A program made the translations under genes and the position numbers. The notes under the pieces are model-generated. The model did not search any database and was not told the origin of the DNA. It saw only the letters and a list, made by a program, of their open reading frames with translations. Shown in pieces: positions 53,676 to 63,607 of a stretch of DNA of 64,000 bases. Position 1 is the first letter of the stretch. Every line of letters starts with the position of its first letter. Source of the stretch: an uncultured Alphaproteobacteria bacterium (GTDB taxonomy: Bacteria; Pseudomonadota; Alphaproteobacteria; RF32; CAG-239); contig CALXZJ010000003.1 in assembly GCA_944393235.1 (NCBI GenBank), positions 1 to 64,000 on the forward strand, read 5' to 3'.

Positions 53676-55433
53676 TTATTCATCCTCATTTTCTGTTATG
53701 GTCATGTTTTCATCGTCGGCTTCTTCGTTTTTAACGCTTTCTGCCAAGTTTGTTTTGCGTGTTACAGTGTCAATCCGAGCACCTTTAAATTCACTTAATA
53801 TCGCTTTGACAAGCGGGTATTCTGAAATGTTGCGTTTGTCTTGTTCCAACACGGCTTTTTCTTTGTCAGCCAAAGTTTCGCCCAATGGACCGCGGCGGAT
53901 TTCAATCTGCCAGTTTCGGCCGGTGGCTTCAGTTAAGGCTTTTTGCAGATTGAGCATAAAATCCGGCTGGGTTTTGTCGGAAATTGCCATTTTGAGTCTG
54001 CCGTTGCCGAATTCTTCTACCGAAACATCGTTTTTTAAAGCATAAAGCAAGAGCATTTTTTTGTGCTCTTCCAAATATGCGGCGAATTCTTCAATTCGGG
54101 AAAAAGGACAGTCTTTGGCTTCAGCCGTTATATTTATAACGGGTTTTTCTGCCGTATTGTTTAAAGCAGAAGGAGCGGTTGCTGTATTAATTGTTGCGGC
54201 TTTTTCAACGGCTTTTGTCTGCGTAACGGTAAATTGTAACGGTTTTATGCCGGTATTAGAGTTTTTTTTTATGTCATCCAAAAGTTCGGCCGGTGTCGGC
54301 AGGTTTGCTGAATATGCCGTCCGAATCAAAATCATTTCCAGGGCATCAAGTGCTGAGGGCGCGGTGTTTATTTCGCTTAAACCTTTTATAAGCATTTGCC
54401 ACATGCGTGACAAAACAGCTATGGAAAGTTTGCTTGCCAGATTTTCGCATAAGTTACGTTCGTTTTCACCCAATGTCTCGGCATTTAAAGAGCCGGGAAT
54501 AATTTTGACCTTGGCTAACATGTGGGTGATGTTAATTAAATCTTGTAAAACCACCAGCGGGTTGGCGCCATTTTTGTATTGTTCTGCCAGATTTTTTAAA
54601 ACTGCCGGAATGTCGCCTTGTACCAAGTGCTCAAACAAATCAAGCATTTTGTTGCGGTCTGCCAAGCCAATCATTTCAACCACTGTTTCGGTCTTGATTT
54701 TGCCGTTACCCAAAACAATGGCTTGATCCAGCATTGATAAGCCGTCGCGAGCGGAACCGTCGGCGGCGCGTGCTACCATTTCTAAGGCTTCTTCGTCGGC
54801 AGCAATGTTTTCAGCACTTAAAACTTTATGAAAAAGTTTTAAGAGAGTTGCAATTGTCAGGCGTTGCAGATCAAAGCGTTGGCAGCGCGAAAGAATTGTA
54901 ACCGGAACTTTACGGATTTCCGTGGTGGCAAAAATAAATTTTACATGAGCCGGCGGTTCTTCTAAAGTTTTTAATAAAGCATTGAAGGCGCCTTTAGAAA
55001 GCATGTGGACTTCATCGATGATGTATATTTTATAACGCGCGTTGGTCGGTTTATAGCGAACGCCATCTAAAAGCTCGCGGATATCATCTACACCGGTGCG
55101 GGATGCCGCATCAAGTTCCATCACGTCAATGTGGCGACCGGCGGCAATCGCTTTACAGTTTTCGCATGCGCCGCAAGGGTGAATGGTTGGGCCGCCTTTG
55201 CCGTCTAAACCGGTGCAATTTAATGCGCGTGCAATCAGACGAGCCGTTGTGGTTTTGCCAACCCCGCGGATGCCGGTTAAAATGTAGGCATGATGCAAGC
55301 GGTTGTTTTTGATGGCATTGGTTAAAGTTTGCACCAAGGCATCTTGTCCGAGCAAATCTTCAAATGTTTGCGGGCGATATTTGCGGGCAAGTACCACATA
55401 TTGATTTTGATTGTTTTCTTCTTCAGCCATCAT
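53676..55433 (-). CDS. dnaX: DNA polymerase III subunits gamma/tau
   Basis: About 585-residue clamp-loader ATPase. Walker A GIRGVGKTTTARLIARAL, zinc-module cysteines (CGACENCKAI and an upstream Cys), Walker B IYIIDEVHML, sensor FATTEIRKVPVTILSRCQRFDL. The C-terminal third (tau) is variable. The tandem ATG at 55433 is the start; a frame extending to 55460 begins inside the SRP RNA gene. No slippery A-run frameshift signal was clearly seen. Confidence 0.94.
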   Translation of the reverse strand: MMAEEENNQNQYVVLARKYRPQTFEDLLGQDALVQTLTNAIKNNRLHHAYILTGIRGVGKTTTARLIARALNCTGLDGKGGPTIHPCGACENCKAIAAGRHIDVMELDAASRTGVDDIRELLDGVRYKPTNARYKIYIIDEVHMLSKGAFNALLKTLEEPPAHVKFIFATTEIRKVPVTILSRCQRFDLQRLTIATLLKLFHKVLSAENIAADEEALEMVARAADGSARDGLSMLDQAIVLGNGKIKTETVVEMIGLADRNKMLDLFEHLVQGDIPAVLKNLAEQYKNGANPLVVLQDLINITHMLAKVKIIPGSLNAETLGENERNLCENLASKLSIAVLSRMWQMLIKGLSEINTAPSALDALEMILIRTAYSANLPTPAELLDDIKKNSNTGIKPLQFTVTQTKAVEKAATINTATAPSALNNTAEKPVINITAEAKDCPFSRIEEFAAYLEEHKKMLLLYALKNDVSVEEFGNGRLKMAISDKTQPDFMLNLQKALTEATGRNWQIEIRRGPLGETLADKEKAVLEQDKRNISEYPLVKAILSEFKGARIDTVTRKTNLAESVKNEEADDENMTITENEDE

Positions 55434-55450
55434 TTTCTCTAAAACAGGGT

Positions 55451-55537
55451 GAAGGGACAAAAACCCCGATGCATCCGTTACGGCTGCTTCCTTCCGAACC
55501 TGACCGGGTTGGCGGATGAGTCGGCCTTTTGCCCTTC
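55451..55537 (-). ncRNA. ffs: signal recognition particle RNA (4.5S, small bacterial type)
   Basis: The minus strand carries the universal SRP domain IV: GGTCAGGTTCGGAAGGAAGC, with the GGAA tetraloop and the asymmetric internal loop that binds Ffh. The ends (GAAGGGCAAAA and TTTTTGTCCCTTC) pair to close a single long hairpin of about 87 bases. Located just upstream of dnaX, as in many alphaproteobacteria. Confidence 0.94.
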
Positions 55538-55624
55538 ATTAAAAAACTTATATTTAATATTGTGAAAATCTGTTCGATTTTCAAGCAAAAAATTGAACTA
55601 TCAACACGTCAAAAAGCTTAAAAA

Positions 55625-57043
55625 TCACCAATTGCCGCGAAAGATAAAACCTTCAAAAGCCGGGGGCTCTTGGTCGAATAAAAGTTTTTCGGCGGCGGCT
55701 TGATCTTTCCCATAGATTTTGGGCATAGATGTTGGTAAAATTGATGTAAAATCTACAGTTGGCGTTGATGTAAATTTTTTTGGAGCTTTGTTGATAACTT
55801 GTGTGCCGGAAGCTGTTATTTGCATAATATCCAAGCTATGTTGGTTGCTGCCGTCGGCAAAAATACGAAATGCACCATTGATGCCGATGTAGCCGTTGCT
55901 GTCGGTGATGTATTTTTCTAAATTTTTTGGATTTTTGCGCGCTAAGGCTGAAGCTAAAGCTATGCCGTCATAGCCAAAACTGAACAATTGGTTTGGTTTG
56001 GCTCCGAAATAGGTTTCATACTTTTCGTTGAAATAGGTGTTATGAATGCGCGACATCGCCGGAAAAACGCCATGATAAAGCGTGGTTTCTTTTGATAAAT
56101 TGGTGTTTTCCCATACAGATGTTCCCATAAACAACACGTCCGGATAGCTGATGTCATAATAGCCAAACATGGATACGGCAGATTTTAACCGGTTCCCGGT
56201 TTCGGGTATTAGAATCGCATTAAAATCAACCGCGCCGGTGGTGTAAACGGTTTTTAAAAGTTTGAGTTCTTTTTCAGCTTCTTGGTTGCCGGCTTTTGCT
56301 TCGCGGCTTAAAAGTTCCTTGCGTTCATTGATGTCGATAGAGCGTTCTTCATAATCGGTCATAGATTTGACAATTTGCGCAAAATCAAGAGTTTCCGGTG
56401 GATAGAACCCGATTTTTACAATTTCGGCATGGTGGCGAGCGGCTGTTTTTAATGCGGCTTTGGCTAGGTTTATGCCATAGTTATTGTCGGGAACCAGAAG
56501 GGCTATTTTGTTTCGATTTTCTTGACCGGCGTAAGCAATTATCCGTTCCATTTGTTCATTGCTTAAAAGCCCAAGTGTGTAAATGCCCGGTTGTAAAACA
56601 TCCGGTGAGGTAGAAAAAGAAATGACAGGCACATCTTTAGATTTTGCCGTACTGCTGATTGCAGAAACTTCAGCCGATGTTAAAGGTCCTAAAATAAGCC
56701 GGTTTTCATCACGAATGGCTTCTAATGCAGCCGTTTCGGCTCCGGCAGGTGAACTTTGCGTGTCATAAAAACTAACAAGCAAGCGAGAATTATCAGCATC
56801 TTCAAGCGCCATCATGGCGGCGTTTTTCAGCCCTTGTCCGTAAGGCGCCCCTTTGCCGCTTAAAGGTAAAAGCATGGCAACTTTGAAATTGTTTTCCGCC
56901 TTGAAAAATGAGGTGTCAACGGGGGAGCCATGGCTCGTGTCCCAACTGCCGCCGCGCATGGAAATCCGGTTACGATCGGATATGCCGCAGGCTGCTAAAA
57001 CGAAAATTAAAAAACAGACAGCTAATTTTTTAAACACTTGCAT
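55625..57043 (-). CDS. LpoA-like penicillin-binding protein activator lipoprotein
   Basis: 472-residue lipoprotein: hydrophobic signal and lipobox LAAC with Cys near residue 19. The mature part is a periplasmic-binding-protein type I fold (VAMLLPLSGKGAPYGQGLKNAAMMALEDA opening; LGPLTSAEVSAISSTAKSKDVPVISFSTSP), as in LpoA/YraM-type activators of peptidoglycan synthases. Divergent from rsmI-yraN; yraM-yraN linkage with rsmI is the classical arrangement and supports the call. Confidence 0.88.
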   Translation of the reverse strand: MQVFKKLAVCFLIFVLAACGISDRNRISMRGGSWDTSHGSPVDTSFFKAENNFKVAMLLPLSGKGAPYGQGLKNAAMMALEDADNSRLLVSFYDTQSSPAGAETAALEAIRDENRLILGPLTSAEVSAISSTAKSKDVPVISFSTSPDVLQPGIYTLGLLSNEQMERIIAYAGQENRNKIALLVPDNNYGINLAKAALKTAARHHAEIVKIGFYPPETLDFAQIVKSMTDYEERSIDINERKELLSREAKAGNQEAEKELKLLKTVYTTGAVDFNAILIPETGNRLKSAVSMFGYYDISYPDVLFMGTSVWENTNLSKETTLYHGVFPAMSRIHNTYFNEKYETYFGAKPNQLFSFGYDGIALASALARKNPKNLEKYITDSNGYIGINGAFRIFADGSNQHSLDIMQITASGTQVINKAPKKFTSTPTVDFTSILPTSMPKIYGKDQAAAEKLLFDQEPPAFEGFIFRGNW

Positions 57044-57118
57044 TTTTTCCTAAAATATAAAACAATTCACCTTATAAAATATGTAGACTAAAAAACCTCT
57101 AATGTAAAGAGTTATAAA

Positions 57119-57949
57119 ATGTTAAAATGCGGTTTGTATATTGTGGCTACACCAATCGGTAACTTAAAAGATATTTCAGCACGAGCCCTTGATGTTTTGA
57201 GCGATGCCGAAGTCATTGCCTGCGAAGATACGCGTGTGGCGCGCAAACTTTTTTCGTTGTTGGGTTTGCCGCTTAATAAAACTTTTATTTGCTATGAGGA
57301 TCATCATGAAAAAATCAAGGCGCCGGACATTGCCGCTTTGATTCAAAACGGGCAATCCGTGGCGCTTGTCAGCGATGCAGGGTCGCCGCTGATTTCTGAT
57401 CCGGGGTATAAATTGGTACGTTATTGCCGAGAACGCGACATTCCGCTTTGGGTTGTTCCCGGCGCATCGGCGGTTATTTCTGCTTTGCAGCTTTCGGGGC
57501 TGCCGACCAACCGATTTATGTTTGCCGGTTTTATTCCGAATAAAGACAAAGCTCGCAAAGATTTGTTTACAGAATTGAAAAACATCAATACAACTCTGAT
57601 TTTTTATGAAACAGCACCAAGGCTTGTCAAAACACTTTGGGCAGGAGATGAAATTTTTGGTATGCGCGAAGCGGCGGTTGCTCGTGAAATTACAAAGATT
57701 TATGAAGAATGTCGCAATGGTACGTGTGCTGAACTGGTGGATTATTTTGAAAAAAATCCGCCAAAAGGCGAAATCGTGTTGATGGTTGCACCGCCATGCG
57801 AATCGGCAGAAAAAAGTTTTGATGTTGAAGCCGAGCTTAAAAAAAGGTTGGCGGTTATGAGCTTAAAAACTGCCGTCAAGGAAGTCGCGGAACTTTCCGG
57901 TCAAAATCGAAATGAAATTTATGCAACGGCTTTGGCGTTAAAAAAATGA
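57119..57949 (+). CDS. rsmI: 16S rRNA (cytidine-1402 2'-O)-methyltransferase RsmI
   Basis: 276 residues, tetrapyrrole-methylase fold. YIVATPIGNLKDISARAL, ACEDTRVARKLF, LVSDAGSPLISDPGYKLV and AVISALQLSGLPTNRFMFAGFIP are hallmarks. Methylates C1402 in the decoding centre. Its last 4 bases overlap yraN. Confidence 0.95.
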   Translation: MLKCGLYIVATPIGNLKDISARALDVLSDAEVIACEDTRVARKLFSLLGLPLNKTFICYEDHHEKIKAPDIAALIQNGQSVALVSDAGSPLISDPGYKLVRYCRERDIPLWVVPGASAVISALQLSGLPTNRFMFAGFIPNKDKARKDLFTELKNINTTLIFYETAPRLVKTLWAGDEIFGMREAAVAREITKIYEECRNGTCAELVDYFEKNPPKGEIVLMVAPPCESAEKSFDVEAELKKRLAVMSLKTAVKEVAELSGQNRNEIYATALALKK

Positions 57950-58329
57950 AAACTCGGCTGAAAAATGTTATTGATATTTTTAAGCAGCGCGGCAAACGAG
58001 CGGAATTTTTGGCGCGCTGGTATCTCAGACTGCACGGGTATCGTATTTTGTGTCAGAATTATGTGACATGGCGCAGAGCCGGTGCCGGCGAAGTTGATAT
58101 TATTGCGAATCGTGGAAAAACTTTAGTGTTTGTTGAAGTAAAGAGTCGGAAAAATCTGGAAAAAGCAGCTTTCGCAATCAAGCCGCAGCAGCGTCAGCGG
58201 TTGATGCGGGCGGCATTATGTTTTTTGCAGGATAATCCATCGTATGGGACGTATGATGTGCGGTTTGATGCCGTGTTGGTCTGTCTGCCGTTTCGGGTTA
58301 AGCATATTCCGGATGCCTGGCGTCCATAA
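57946..58329 (+). CDS. yraN: YraN (UPF0102) family protein
   Basis: 127-residue nuclease-like fold. GKRAEFLARWYLRLHGYRIL, RAGAGEVDIIANRGKTLVFVEVKSRKN with the Glu-Asp-Glu-Lys pattern of restriction-endonuclease-like sites. Biochemical role unproven. Coupled to rsmI. Confidence 0.9.
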   Translation: MKTRLKNVIDIFKQRGKRAEFLARWYLRLHGYRILCQNYVTWRRAGAGEVDIIANRGKTLVFVEVKSRKNLEKAAFAIKPQQRQRLMRAALCFLQDNPSYGTYDVRFDAVLVCLPFRVKHIPDAWRP

Positions 58330-58351
58330 TTGATTTTAGATACATAAAAAC

Positions 58352-58378
58352 AAAGCTCCTTTTTAAAAAAGGAGCTTT
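58352..58378 (-). terminator. terminator of the parvulin gene
   Basis: Hairpin AAAGCTCC / GGAGCTTT with an A/T-rich extension. On the minus strand it is followed by a T-rich run (TTTGTTTTTATG), fitting termination of the gene that ends at 58396. Confidence 0.75.
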
Positions 58379-58395
58379 GCATCTGTCAAAATTGT

Positions 58396-59247
58396 TTATT
58401 TTTTAACCGGCTCGGGTTCGGGAATTTTTTTCCCTTCCAGGTCATATTTTTCAACACTGCCAGCTTTGTATAAGTTATCAAAAGTTTCAGCGACAACCTG
58501 CTGAGTGAGCATGTTGCGAATCTGCGGTTCAAGATCTTGCAGAGGCAGCGGGGTGGAATCGCGGAAATCTTCAGCGAAAATAATGTGATAGCCGAACTGA
58601 GTTTTGACAGGAGCTTTGGTGTATTCACCTTTCTTTAAGGCAAAAGCGGCTTGGGTAAATTCCGGAACCATAATGTCTTCGGTGAAATAGCCAAGTTCAA
58701 CAGACGAATCCTTGGTATAATCTTTGGCAAGTTCATCAAAGTTGCCGCCGTTGTTTAATTTTTCAATCACTTCGTTAGCGGTTTTTTCGTCTTCGACCAA
58801 AATGTGTTTGGCTTTTACTTCTTTTTTGCTTTCAAACTTTTTCAGGTAAGTGTTATCGTAAGCATTTTTAATGGCTGCGTCATTGACTTTTTCTTGGACC
58901 AGCTGTTCTAAGTAAATTTTACGAGCCAAATCTTCTTGAACAATTTTTAATTGTTCTTTATATTCCGGCGTTTCCTGAACTTTGGCATTGCTTGCTGCCT
59001 GGTAAAGCAAAGCGCCGTTAACATAAATGTCAATAGCTTGGGGGTAAAATTGTTCAAACGTCATTTGGGCAGCCAGTTGAGGATTGGCTTCATAACCCTT
59101 TTTGACGTCTTCAATGCTGATGACTTCGCCATTAACACGGGCGGCAACCCCTGCATTTTTTTCAGCGTAGACCTTAAAGGCACCAAAGGCAGCTGCTGCA
59201 ATTACGACAACAGCAGCCGTTGTGGTTAAAGCGTATTTTTTTTGCAT
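58396..59247 (-). CDS. membrane-anchored parvulin-type peptidyl-prolyl isomerase
   Basis: About 283-residue exported foldase of the PpiC/SurA/PrsA kind. An N-terminal hydrophobic segment (TTTAAVVVIAAAAFGAF) serves as signal or anchor, then a SurA-N-like helical region (ARVNGEVISIEDVKKGYEAN) and a rotamase domain (about 150-245: VKAKHILVEDEKTANEVIEKL, PVKTQFGYHIIFAEDF). ATG at 59247 follows GGAGGAAA; a frame to 59310 adds 21 unlikely residues. Probably assists folding of secreted or outer-membrane proteins. Confidence 0.87.
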   Translation of the reverse strand: MQKKYALTTTAAVVVIAAAAFGAFKVYAEKNAGVAARVNGEVISIEDVKKGYEANPQLAAQMTFEQFYPQAIDIYVNGALLYQAASNAKVQETPEYKEQLKIVQEDLARKIYLEQLVQEKVNDAAIKNAYDNTYLKKFESKKEVKAKHILVEDEKTANEVIEKLNNGGNFDELAKDYTKDSSVELGYFTEDIMVPEFTQAAFALKKGEYTKAPVKTQFGYHIIFAEDFRDSTPLPLQDLEPQIRNMLTQQVVAETFDNLYKAGSVEKYDLEGKKIPEPEPVKK

Positions 59248-59349
59248 ATTTTCCTCCATATATAAAAAATCACTGCCTAAAGATATAAACTTTTTTTTGT
59301 AATATTCCAAGTATTTTTTATAAGTCGTTTATAACTTTATGCCATAGTA

Positions 59350-59378
59350 TTGACAATGATTTTGATAAACACTAAATG
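59350..59378 (+). promoter_or_regulatory. candidate secA promoter
   Basis: A consensus -35 TTGACA (59350-59355) with 17 bases to TAAATG (59373-59378), a weak -10. It lies 33 bases before the secA ATG. Confidence 0.45.
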
Positions 59379-59410
59379 TAGTTTATTGTGAATAAAGTAA
59401 GGTAAAACAA

Positions 59411-62164
59411 ATGTTAAATAAAATAGCTCGCACGCTTTTTGGCAGTGCTAATGACAGATTTGTAAAAAAACAGTTTAAAATTGTAGAAAAAATCAATGCT
59501 TTAGAGCCTGATTTTATCAAGTTAACCGACGGTGAGCTCAAAGCTAAAACCGATGAATTCCGCCAAAGGATTAAAGACGGCGAAACTTTGGATGAACTTC
59601 TGCCGGAGGCTTTTGCTACCGTGCGTGAAGCCGCTAAACGCACTTTAGGGCAGCGCCATTATGACGTGCAGATGGTGGGCGGCATTGTGCTGCACAAAGG
59701 TATGATTGCCGAGATGAAAACCGGTGAAGGTAAAACGTTGGTGGCAACTTTGGCGGCTTATCTTAACGCTTTGGAAGGAAAAGGCGTGCATATCGTGACG
59801 GTTAATGACTATCTGGCCAAGCGCGATGCTGAATGGATGGGGCAGATTTATCGCTTTTTAGGCCTGACGGTTGATTATATCGTTCATGAGAAAAACGATA
59901 ATGAGCGGCGGGCGGCTTACAACTCAGACATTATTTACGGTACAAACAATGAGCTGGGTTTTGATTATTTGCGCGATAATATGAAGTTTAATTTGGAAGA
60001 CCGGGTACAGCGCGATTTTAATTTTGCCATTGTCGATGAAGTGGACTCTATTTTGATTGACGAAGCCAGAACACCGCTGATTATTTCCGGTGCGGCGGAA
60101 GATTCTTCCGAGCGCTATATCAGCGTCAATAAAATTATCCCGCAATTGACGACTGCTGATTATGAAAAAGATGAGAAAGCACGCACGGTCACTTTAACTG
60201 AAGCCGGTATGACGCATGTGGAGCAGTTGTTAAAGGAAGTCGGGCTGATACAAGAAGGCGGTTTGTATGATATCGGCAATGTGCAGCTGGTGCATCATGT
60301 TAATCAGGCTTTGCGGGCGCATAAAATGTTTACCCGCGATGTGGATTACATTGTCAAAGACGGCAGAGTGGTGATTGTTGATGAATTTACCGGACGTATT
60401 ATGGAAGGCCGCCGTTACAGCGACGGCTTGCACCAAGCTTTGGAAGCCAAAGAGCATGTTAATATTCAATCCGAAAACCAAACTTTGGCATCCATTACGT
60501 TCCAAAATTATTTCCGGCTTTATCCGAAGCTTTCCGGCATGACAGGTACAGCAATGACCGAGGAGGCTGAATTTAACGATATTTACGGTTTGTCTTGTGT
60601 GGAAATTCCGACCAACAAACCGGTTATCCGCCAAGATGAGCATGATGTGATTTATCGGACGGAAAAGGAAAAATATAAAGCGATTATTGATACGATTTTG
60701 GATTGTCATCGCCGCGGTCAGCCGGTTTTGGTGGGTACGACCTCGGTTGAAAAATCGGAAATTGTAGCAGATTTATTGAAAAAAGCGGCGCCGGATTTGC
60801 ATTTTGAAGTGTTAAACGCCCGTCATCACGAACGTGAGGCAGCTATTGTGGCACAAGCCGGTGTTTTGGGCGCGGTTACGATTGCAACTAATATGGCCGG
60901 ACGCGGTACCGATATTCAGTTAGGCGGTAATTTAGATATGAAATTAAAATCTGTTTTGACAGGGAATGAAACGCCGGAACAGGTCAATGAGATTAAAGAA
61001 AAATTGAAAAAAGAAATTGAGGCGGATAAGCAAAAAGTTCTGGAAGCAGGCGGGTTGTATATTTTGGGTACGGAACGGCATGAAAGCCGGCGAATCGATA
61101 ACCAACTGCGCGGACGTTCCGGTCGACAGGGTGACCCGGGAACTTCAAAATTTTTCCTTTCAATGGAAGATGATTTGATGCGGATATTTGGTTCTGAGCG
61201 TATGTCTTCCGTGTTGCAAAAACTCGGGCTTCCGGAAGGTGAGGCTTTGGTGCATCCGTGGATTAGCAAGGCTTTGGAAAAAGCGCAGCAGAAAGTTGAG
61301 GAACGCAATTTTGATATTCGTAAAAACTTGTTAAAATATGACAATGTTATGAATGAACAGCGTAAGGTGATTTATGCCCAACGCAAAGAGTTGATGGAAA
61401 CCGATGATGTTTCGGATACGGTTAGAGATATGCGCCAAGAATATTTGAGCGGTGTTATTGCCGGTTGTGTTCCATATGGCAGTGCGGTTGAAGAATGGCG
61501 TTGCGAAGAGTTAAAACAAGAGTTGGCTAAAGTTACCGGTTTTGTTCTGCCGGTTAGCAATTGGGCAAATGAACCGGAAATTGACAGCGAAGAAATGACG
61601 CAGAAAATTTTGGATGAGGTGGAAAAACGTATTGCAGAAAAAAATGAAAAAGTTCCGGACAATATTGTCAAATTGGTGGAAAAAAGCATTTTGCTGCAGA
61701 TGTTGGATCAGTTATGGAAAGACCATATTGCCACCCTTGATATGATGCGGCATACGATTGTTTTACGTGCTTATGGGCAAAAAGATCCGCTTAATGAATA
61801 TAAGCGGGAAGCATTTAATATGTTTTCTAATATGTTGGATGTGTTAAAAGAGCAGGTTACGATTGTTGTTTGTCGGACAGTTATTAAAAGCAATGCTGAA
61901 GAATCAATGCAGCGGGCAGAACAACGCCAGCAAAATGTTAAAATGCAAGCCGTGCATGAACAACCACAAAATCTGGTTGGCGGCAGCCGACAGAGTGCGG
62001 CGGAACAGCCGGCAGCAGAAGAAAATAAGCCAGAACCTTTCCGTTATGGCAGCGGCGAAATTAATCCCAATGATCCGTCAACTTGGGGTAAGGTTGCCCG
62101 CAATGATCCTTGTCCTTGCGGCAGTGGTAAAAAATATAAGCATTGTCACGGACGAATTGAGTAA
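59411..62164 (+). CDS. secA: preprotein translocase ATPase SecA
   Basis: 917 residues. DEAD motor with [20 protein letters not shown] (Walker A near residues 100-110), [20 protein letters not shown], the preprotein cross-linking domain, and [14 protein letters not shown]. The C-terminal zinc SEC-C motif [17 protein letters not shown] binds SecB/ribosomes. Works with SecY encoded at 42.7 kb. Single gene between its promoter and a terminator. Confidence 0.97.
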   Translation: MLNKIARTLFGSANDRFVKKQFKIVEKINALEPDFIKLTDGELKAKTDEFRQRIKDGETLDELLPEAFATVREAAKRTLGQRHYDVQMVGGIVLHKGMIAEMKTGEGKTLVATLAAYLNALEGKGVHIVTVNDYLAKRDAEWMGQIYRFLGLTVDYIVHEKNDNERRAAYNSDIIYGTNNELGFDYLRDNMKFNLEDRVQRDFNFAIVDEVDSILIDEARTPLIISGAAEDSSERYISVNKIIPQLTTADYEKDEKARTVTLTEAGMTHVEQLLKEVGLIQEGGLYDIGNVQLVHHVNQALRAHKMFTRDVDYIVKDGRVVIVDEFTGRIMEGRRYSDGLHQALEAKEHVNIQSENQTLASITFQNYFRLYPKLSGMTGTAMTEEAEFNDIYGLSCVEIPTNKPVIRQDEHDVIYRTEKEKYKAIIDTILDCHRRGQPVLVGTTSVEKSEIVADLLKKAAPDLHFEVLNARHHEREAAIVAQAGVLGAVTIATNMAGRGTDIQLGGNLDMKLKSVLTGNETPEQVNEIKEKLKKEIEADKQKVLEAGGLYILGTERHESRRIDNQLRGRSGRQGDPGTSKFFLSMEDDLMRIFGSERMSSVLQKLGLPEGEALVHPWISKALEKAQQKVEERNFDIRKNLLKYDNVMNEQRKVIYAQRKELMETDDVSDTVRDMRQEYLSGVIAGCVPYGSAVEEWRCEELKQELAKVTGFVLPVSNWANEPEIDSEEMTQKILDEVEKRIAEKNEKVPDNIVKLVEKSILLQMLDQLWKDHIATLDMMRHTIVLRAYGQKDPLNEYKREAFNMFSNMLDVLKEQVTIVVCRTVIKSNAEESMQRAEQRQQNVKMQAVHEQPQNLVGGSRQSAAEQPAAEENKPEPFRYGSGEINPNDPSTWGKVARNDPCPCGSGKKYKHCHGRIE

Positions 62165-62166
62165 TG

Positions 62167-62196
62167 AAAAAAGCACCCTTACGCGGGTGCTTTTTT
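62167..62196 (+). terminator. rho-independent terminator of secA
   Basis: AAAAAAGCACCC / GGGTGCTTTTTT with a 6-base loop, 3 bases after the secA stop. Confidence 0.92.
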
Positions 62197-62291
62197 GTGG
62201 CGTATTTAATTGCTAGGGTTATGATAGATTTTATCTGAAAATATTGAAAAATGCTTGGCGGTTTTGTTTTTTTTGATATAAACCTTTTGAT

Positions 62292-63281
62292 ATGAATAAT
62301 GATTTATCAAAAAAGCTTTTAGACTGGTATGTTGCAAGTGGTCGTGATTTGCCGTGGCGTTTTAAGGGCGGCGCGCATCCTAGCCCATATGCCGTGTTGG
62401 TTTCGGAAATTATGCTCCAACAAACAACGGTTAAAACGGTTTTGTCCTATTTTGAGCGGTTTATGAAACGTTTTCCGACAGTTGAAGCGTTAGCTGCGGC
62501 ACCAATTGAAGAGGTTTATCTTTACTGGCAGGGGTTGGGTTATTATTCCCGTGCGCGTGCGCTGCATGCGTCGGCAAAAATGATTGTCAGTGATTTCGGC
62601 GGCGTATTTCCTTTTCGCAAAGAGGATGTCAGGAAATTAAAAGGCCTCGGGGATTATACCGTTGCCAGTTTTCTGGCTCTGGCTTTTAATCTGCCGGAAA
62701 CGGTGGTGGACGGTAACGTGATGCGCATTATATGCCGTTTATATCATCTGACGCAGCCGCTTGACGAGCTTAAAGACATTATCCGGCAAAAGGCGGAAGC
62801 CCTAACCGATAAAGCTCATCCGGCCGATTATGCTTCGGCTATTATGGATTTGGGCGCGCTTGTGTGTACGCCTAAAAAGCCGCAATGTCTACTTTGCCCG
62901 TGGAAGGGAGCTTGTTTGTCGTTCGGGCGCGCTGATATTGAGAAAATTCCGCTGCGTATCAAGCCCTTAAAAAAAGAAATCAACGGTTTTGTTTATATTA
63001 TCCGTAATCAAAACGGCGATGTGTTTATCCGTAAACGGACGGAAAAAGGCTTGCTTTCCGGCTTGTACGAGTTTCCGTGGAGCGAGGGAGAAATCTTTGC
63101 CGGTGCCGAAAAAAGCGGTTTGATTGTTACACATATTTTTACACATATCCGGATGCGGCTTGAAATTTGTTTTGTTCAGACTGAAAATGCCGGTGACGGT
63201 TTTTTTGTTAAAGCCGCGGATTTGGATTTATATCCTTTTTCAACCTTGATGAAGAAGGTCAGACAAAAAGCTTTACTTTAG
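62292..63281 (+). CDS. mutY: A/G-specific adenine glycosylase MutY
   Basis: 329 residues. WYVASGRDLPWR start, EIMLQQTTVKTV, the helix-hairpin-helix LKGLGDYTVASFLALAFN with catalytic Asp following (VVDGNVMRI), and the 4Fe-4S cluster C-X6-C-X2-C-X5-C (CTPKKPQCLLCPWKGAC). The C-terminal Nudix-like domain senses 8-oxoG. Removes A opposite 8-oxoG. Confidence 0.95.
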   Translation: MNNDLSKKLLDWYVASGRDLPWRFKGGAHPSPYAVLVSEIMLQQTTVKTVLSYFERFMKRFPTVEALAAAPIEEVYLYWQGLGYYSRARALHASAKMIVSDFGGVFPFRKEDVRKLKGLGDYTVASFLALAFNLPETVVDGNVMRIICRLYHLTQPLDELKDIIRQKAEALTDKAHPADYASAIMDLGALVCTPKKPQCLLCPWKGACLSFGRADIEKIPLRIKPLKKEINGFVYIIRNQNGDVFIRKRTEKGLLSGLYEFPWSEGEIFAGAEKSGLIVTHIFTHIRMRLEICFVQTENAGDGFFVKAADLDLYPFSTLMKKVRQKALL

Positions 63282-63607
63282 AGATTTTTTTTAAGAACAA
63301 ATGTCCGGTAGAGATAAAAAAAGTCGGCAATAAATGTATATGTATGCGGTTCATAAGGTAAAAACAAAAGGGTGCATGCTAAAAAATATTGCGGTAATGG
63401 CGAAAATATTGCTTTGGAAGCGAAAAAAGTATATGTCTTTTGGCTTTTATAAGGAAGATTCTTCTTGCGTTTAAAAATTTTATATGTTACATACTGTTTC
63501 CGAGTTAGGGGCTTTTATGCATGAACTATATAAGTAACCGTGGTAAAAGCCGTTGTTTTTATCCGCTTTGCCTGACAAAGCAATAGAGAAAAGAAAGGAA
63601 TTTTAAT
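63282..63607 (+). promoter_or_regulatory. gene-free leader before rplQ with two hairpins
   Basis: No gene is supported in this 326-base stretch. Near rplQ there are two inverted repeats: GGCTTTTA (63510-63517) with TAAAAGCC (63544-63551), and GCTTTG (63565-63570) with CAAAGC (63576-63581). An AAAGGAA ribosome site precedes the ATG. The hairpins could be a promoter-proximal control region of the detached rplQ. The first 200 bases show nothing recognisable. Confidence 0.4.

Noticed and set aside
53676-54726. dnaX programmed frameshift site
   Set aside because: No clear A-run slippery sequence with a downstream hairpin was seen in the region where gamma would end.
55433-55460. Upstream TTG start for dnaX
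   Set aside because: It lies within the SRP RNA gene and adds nine non-conserved residues; the tandem ATG at 55433 fits the family start.
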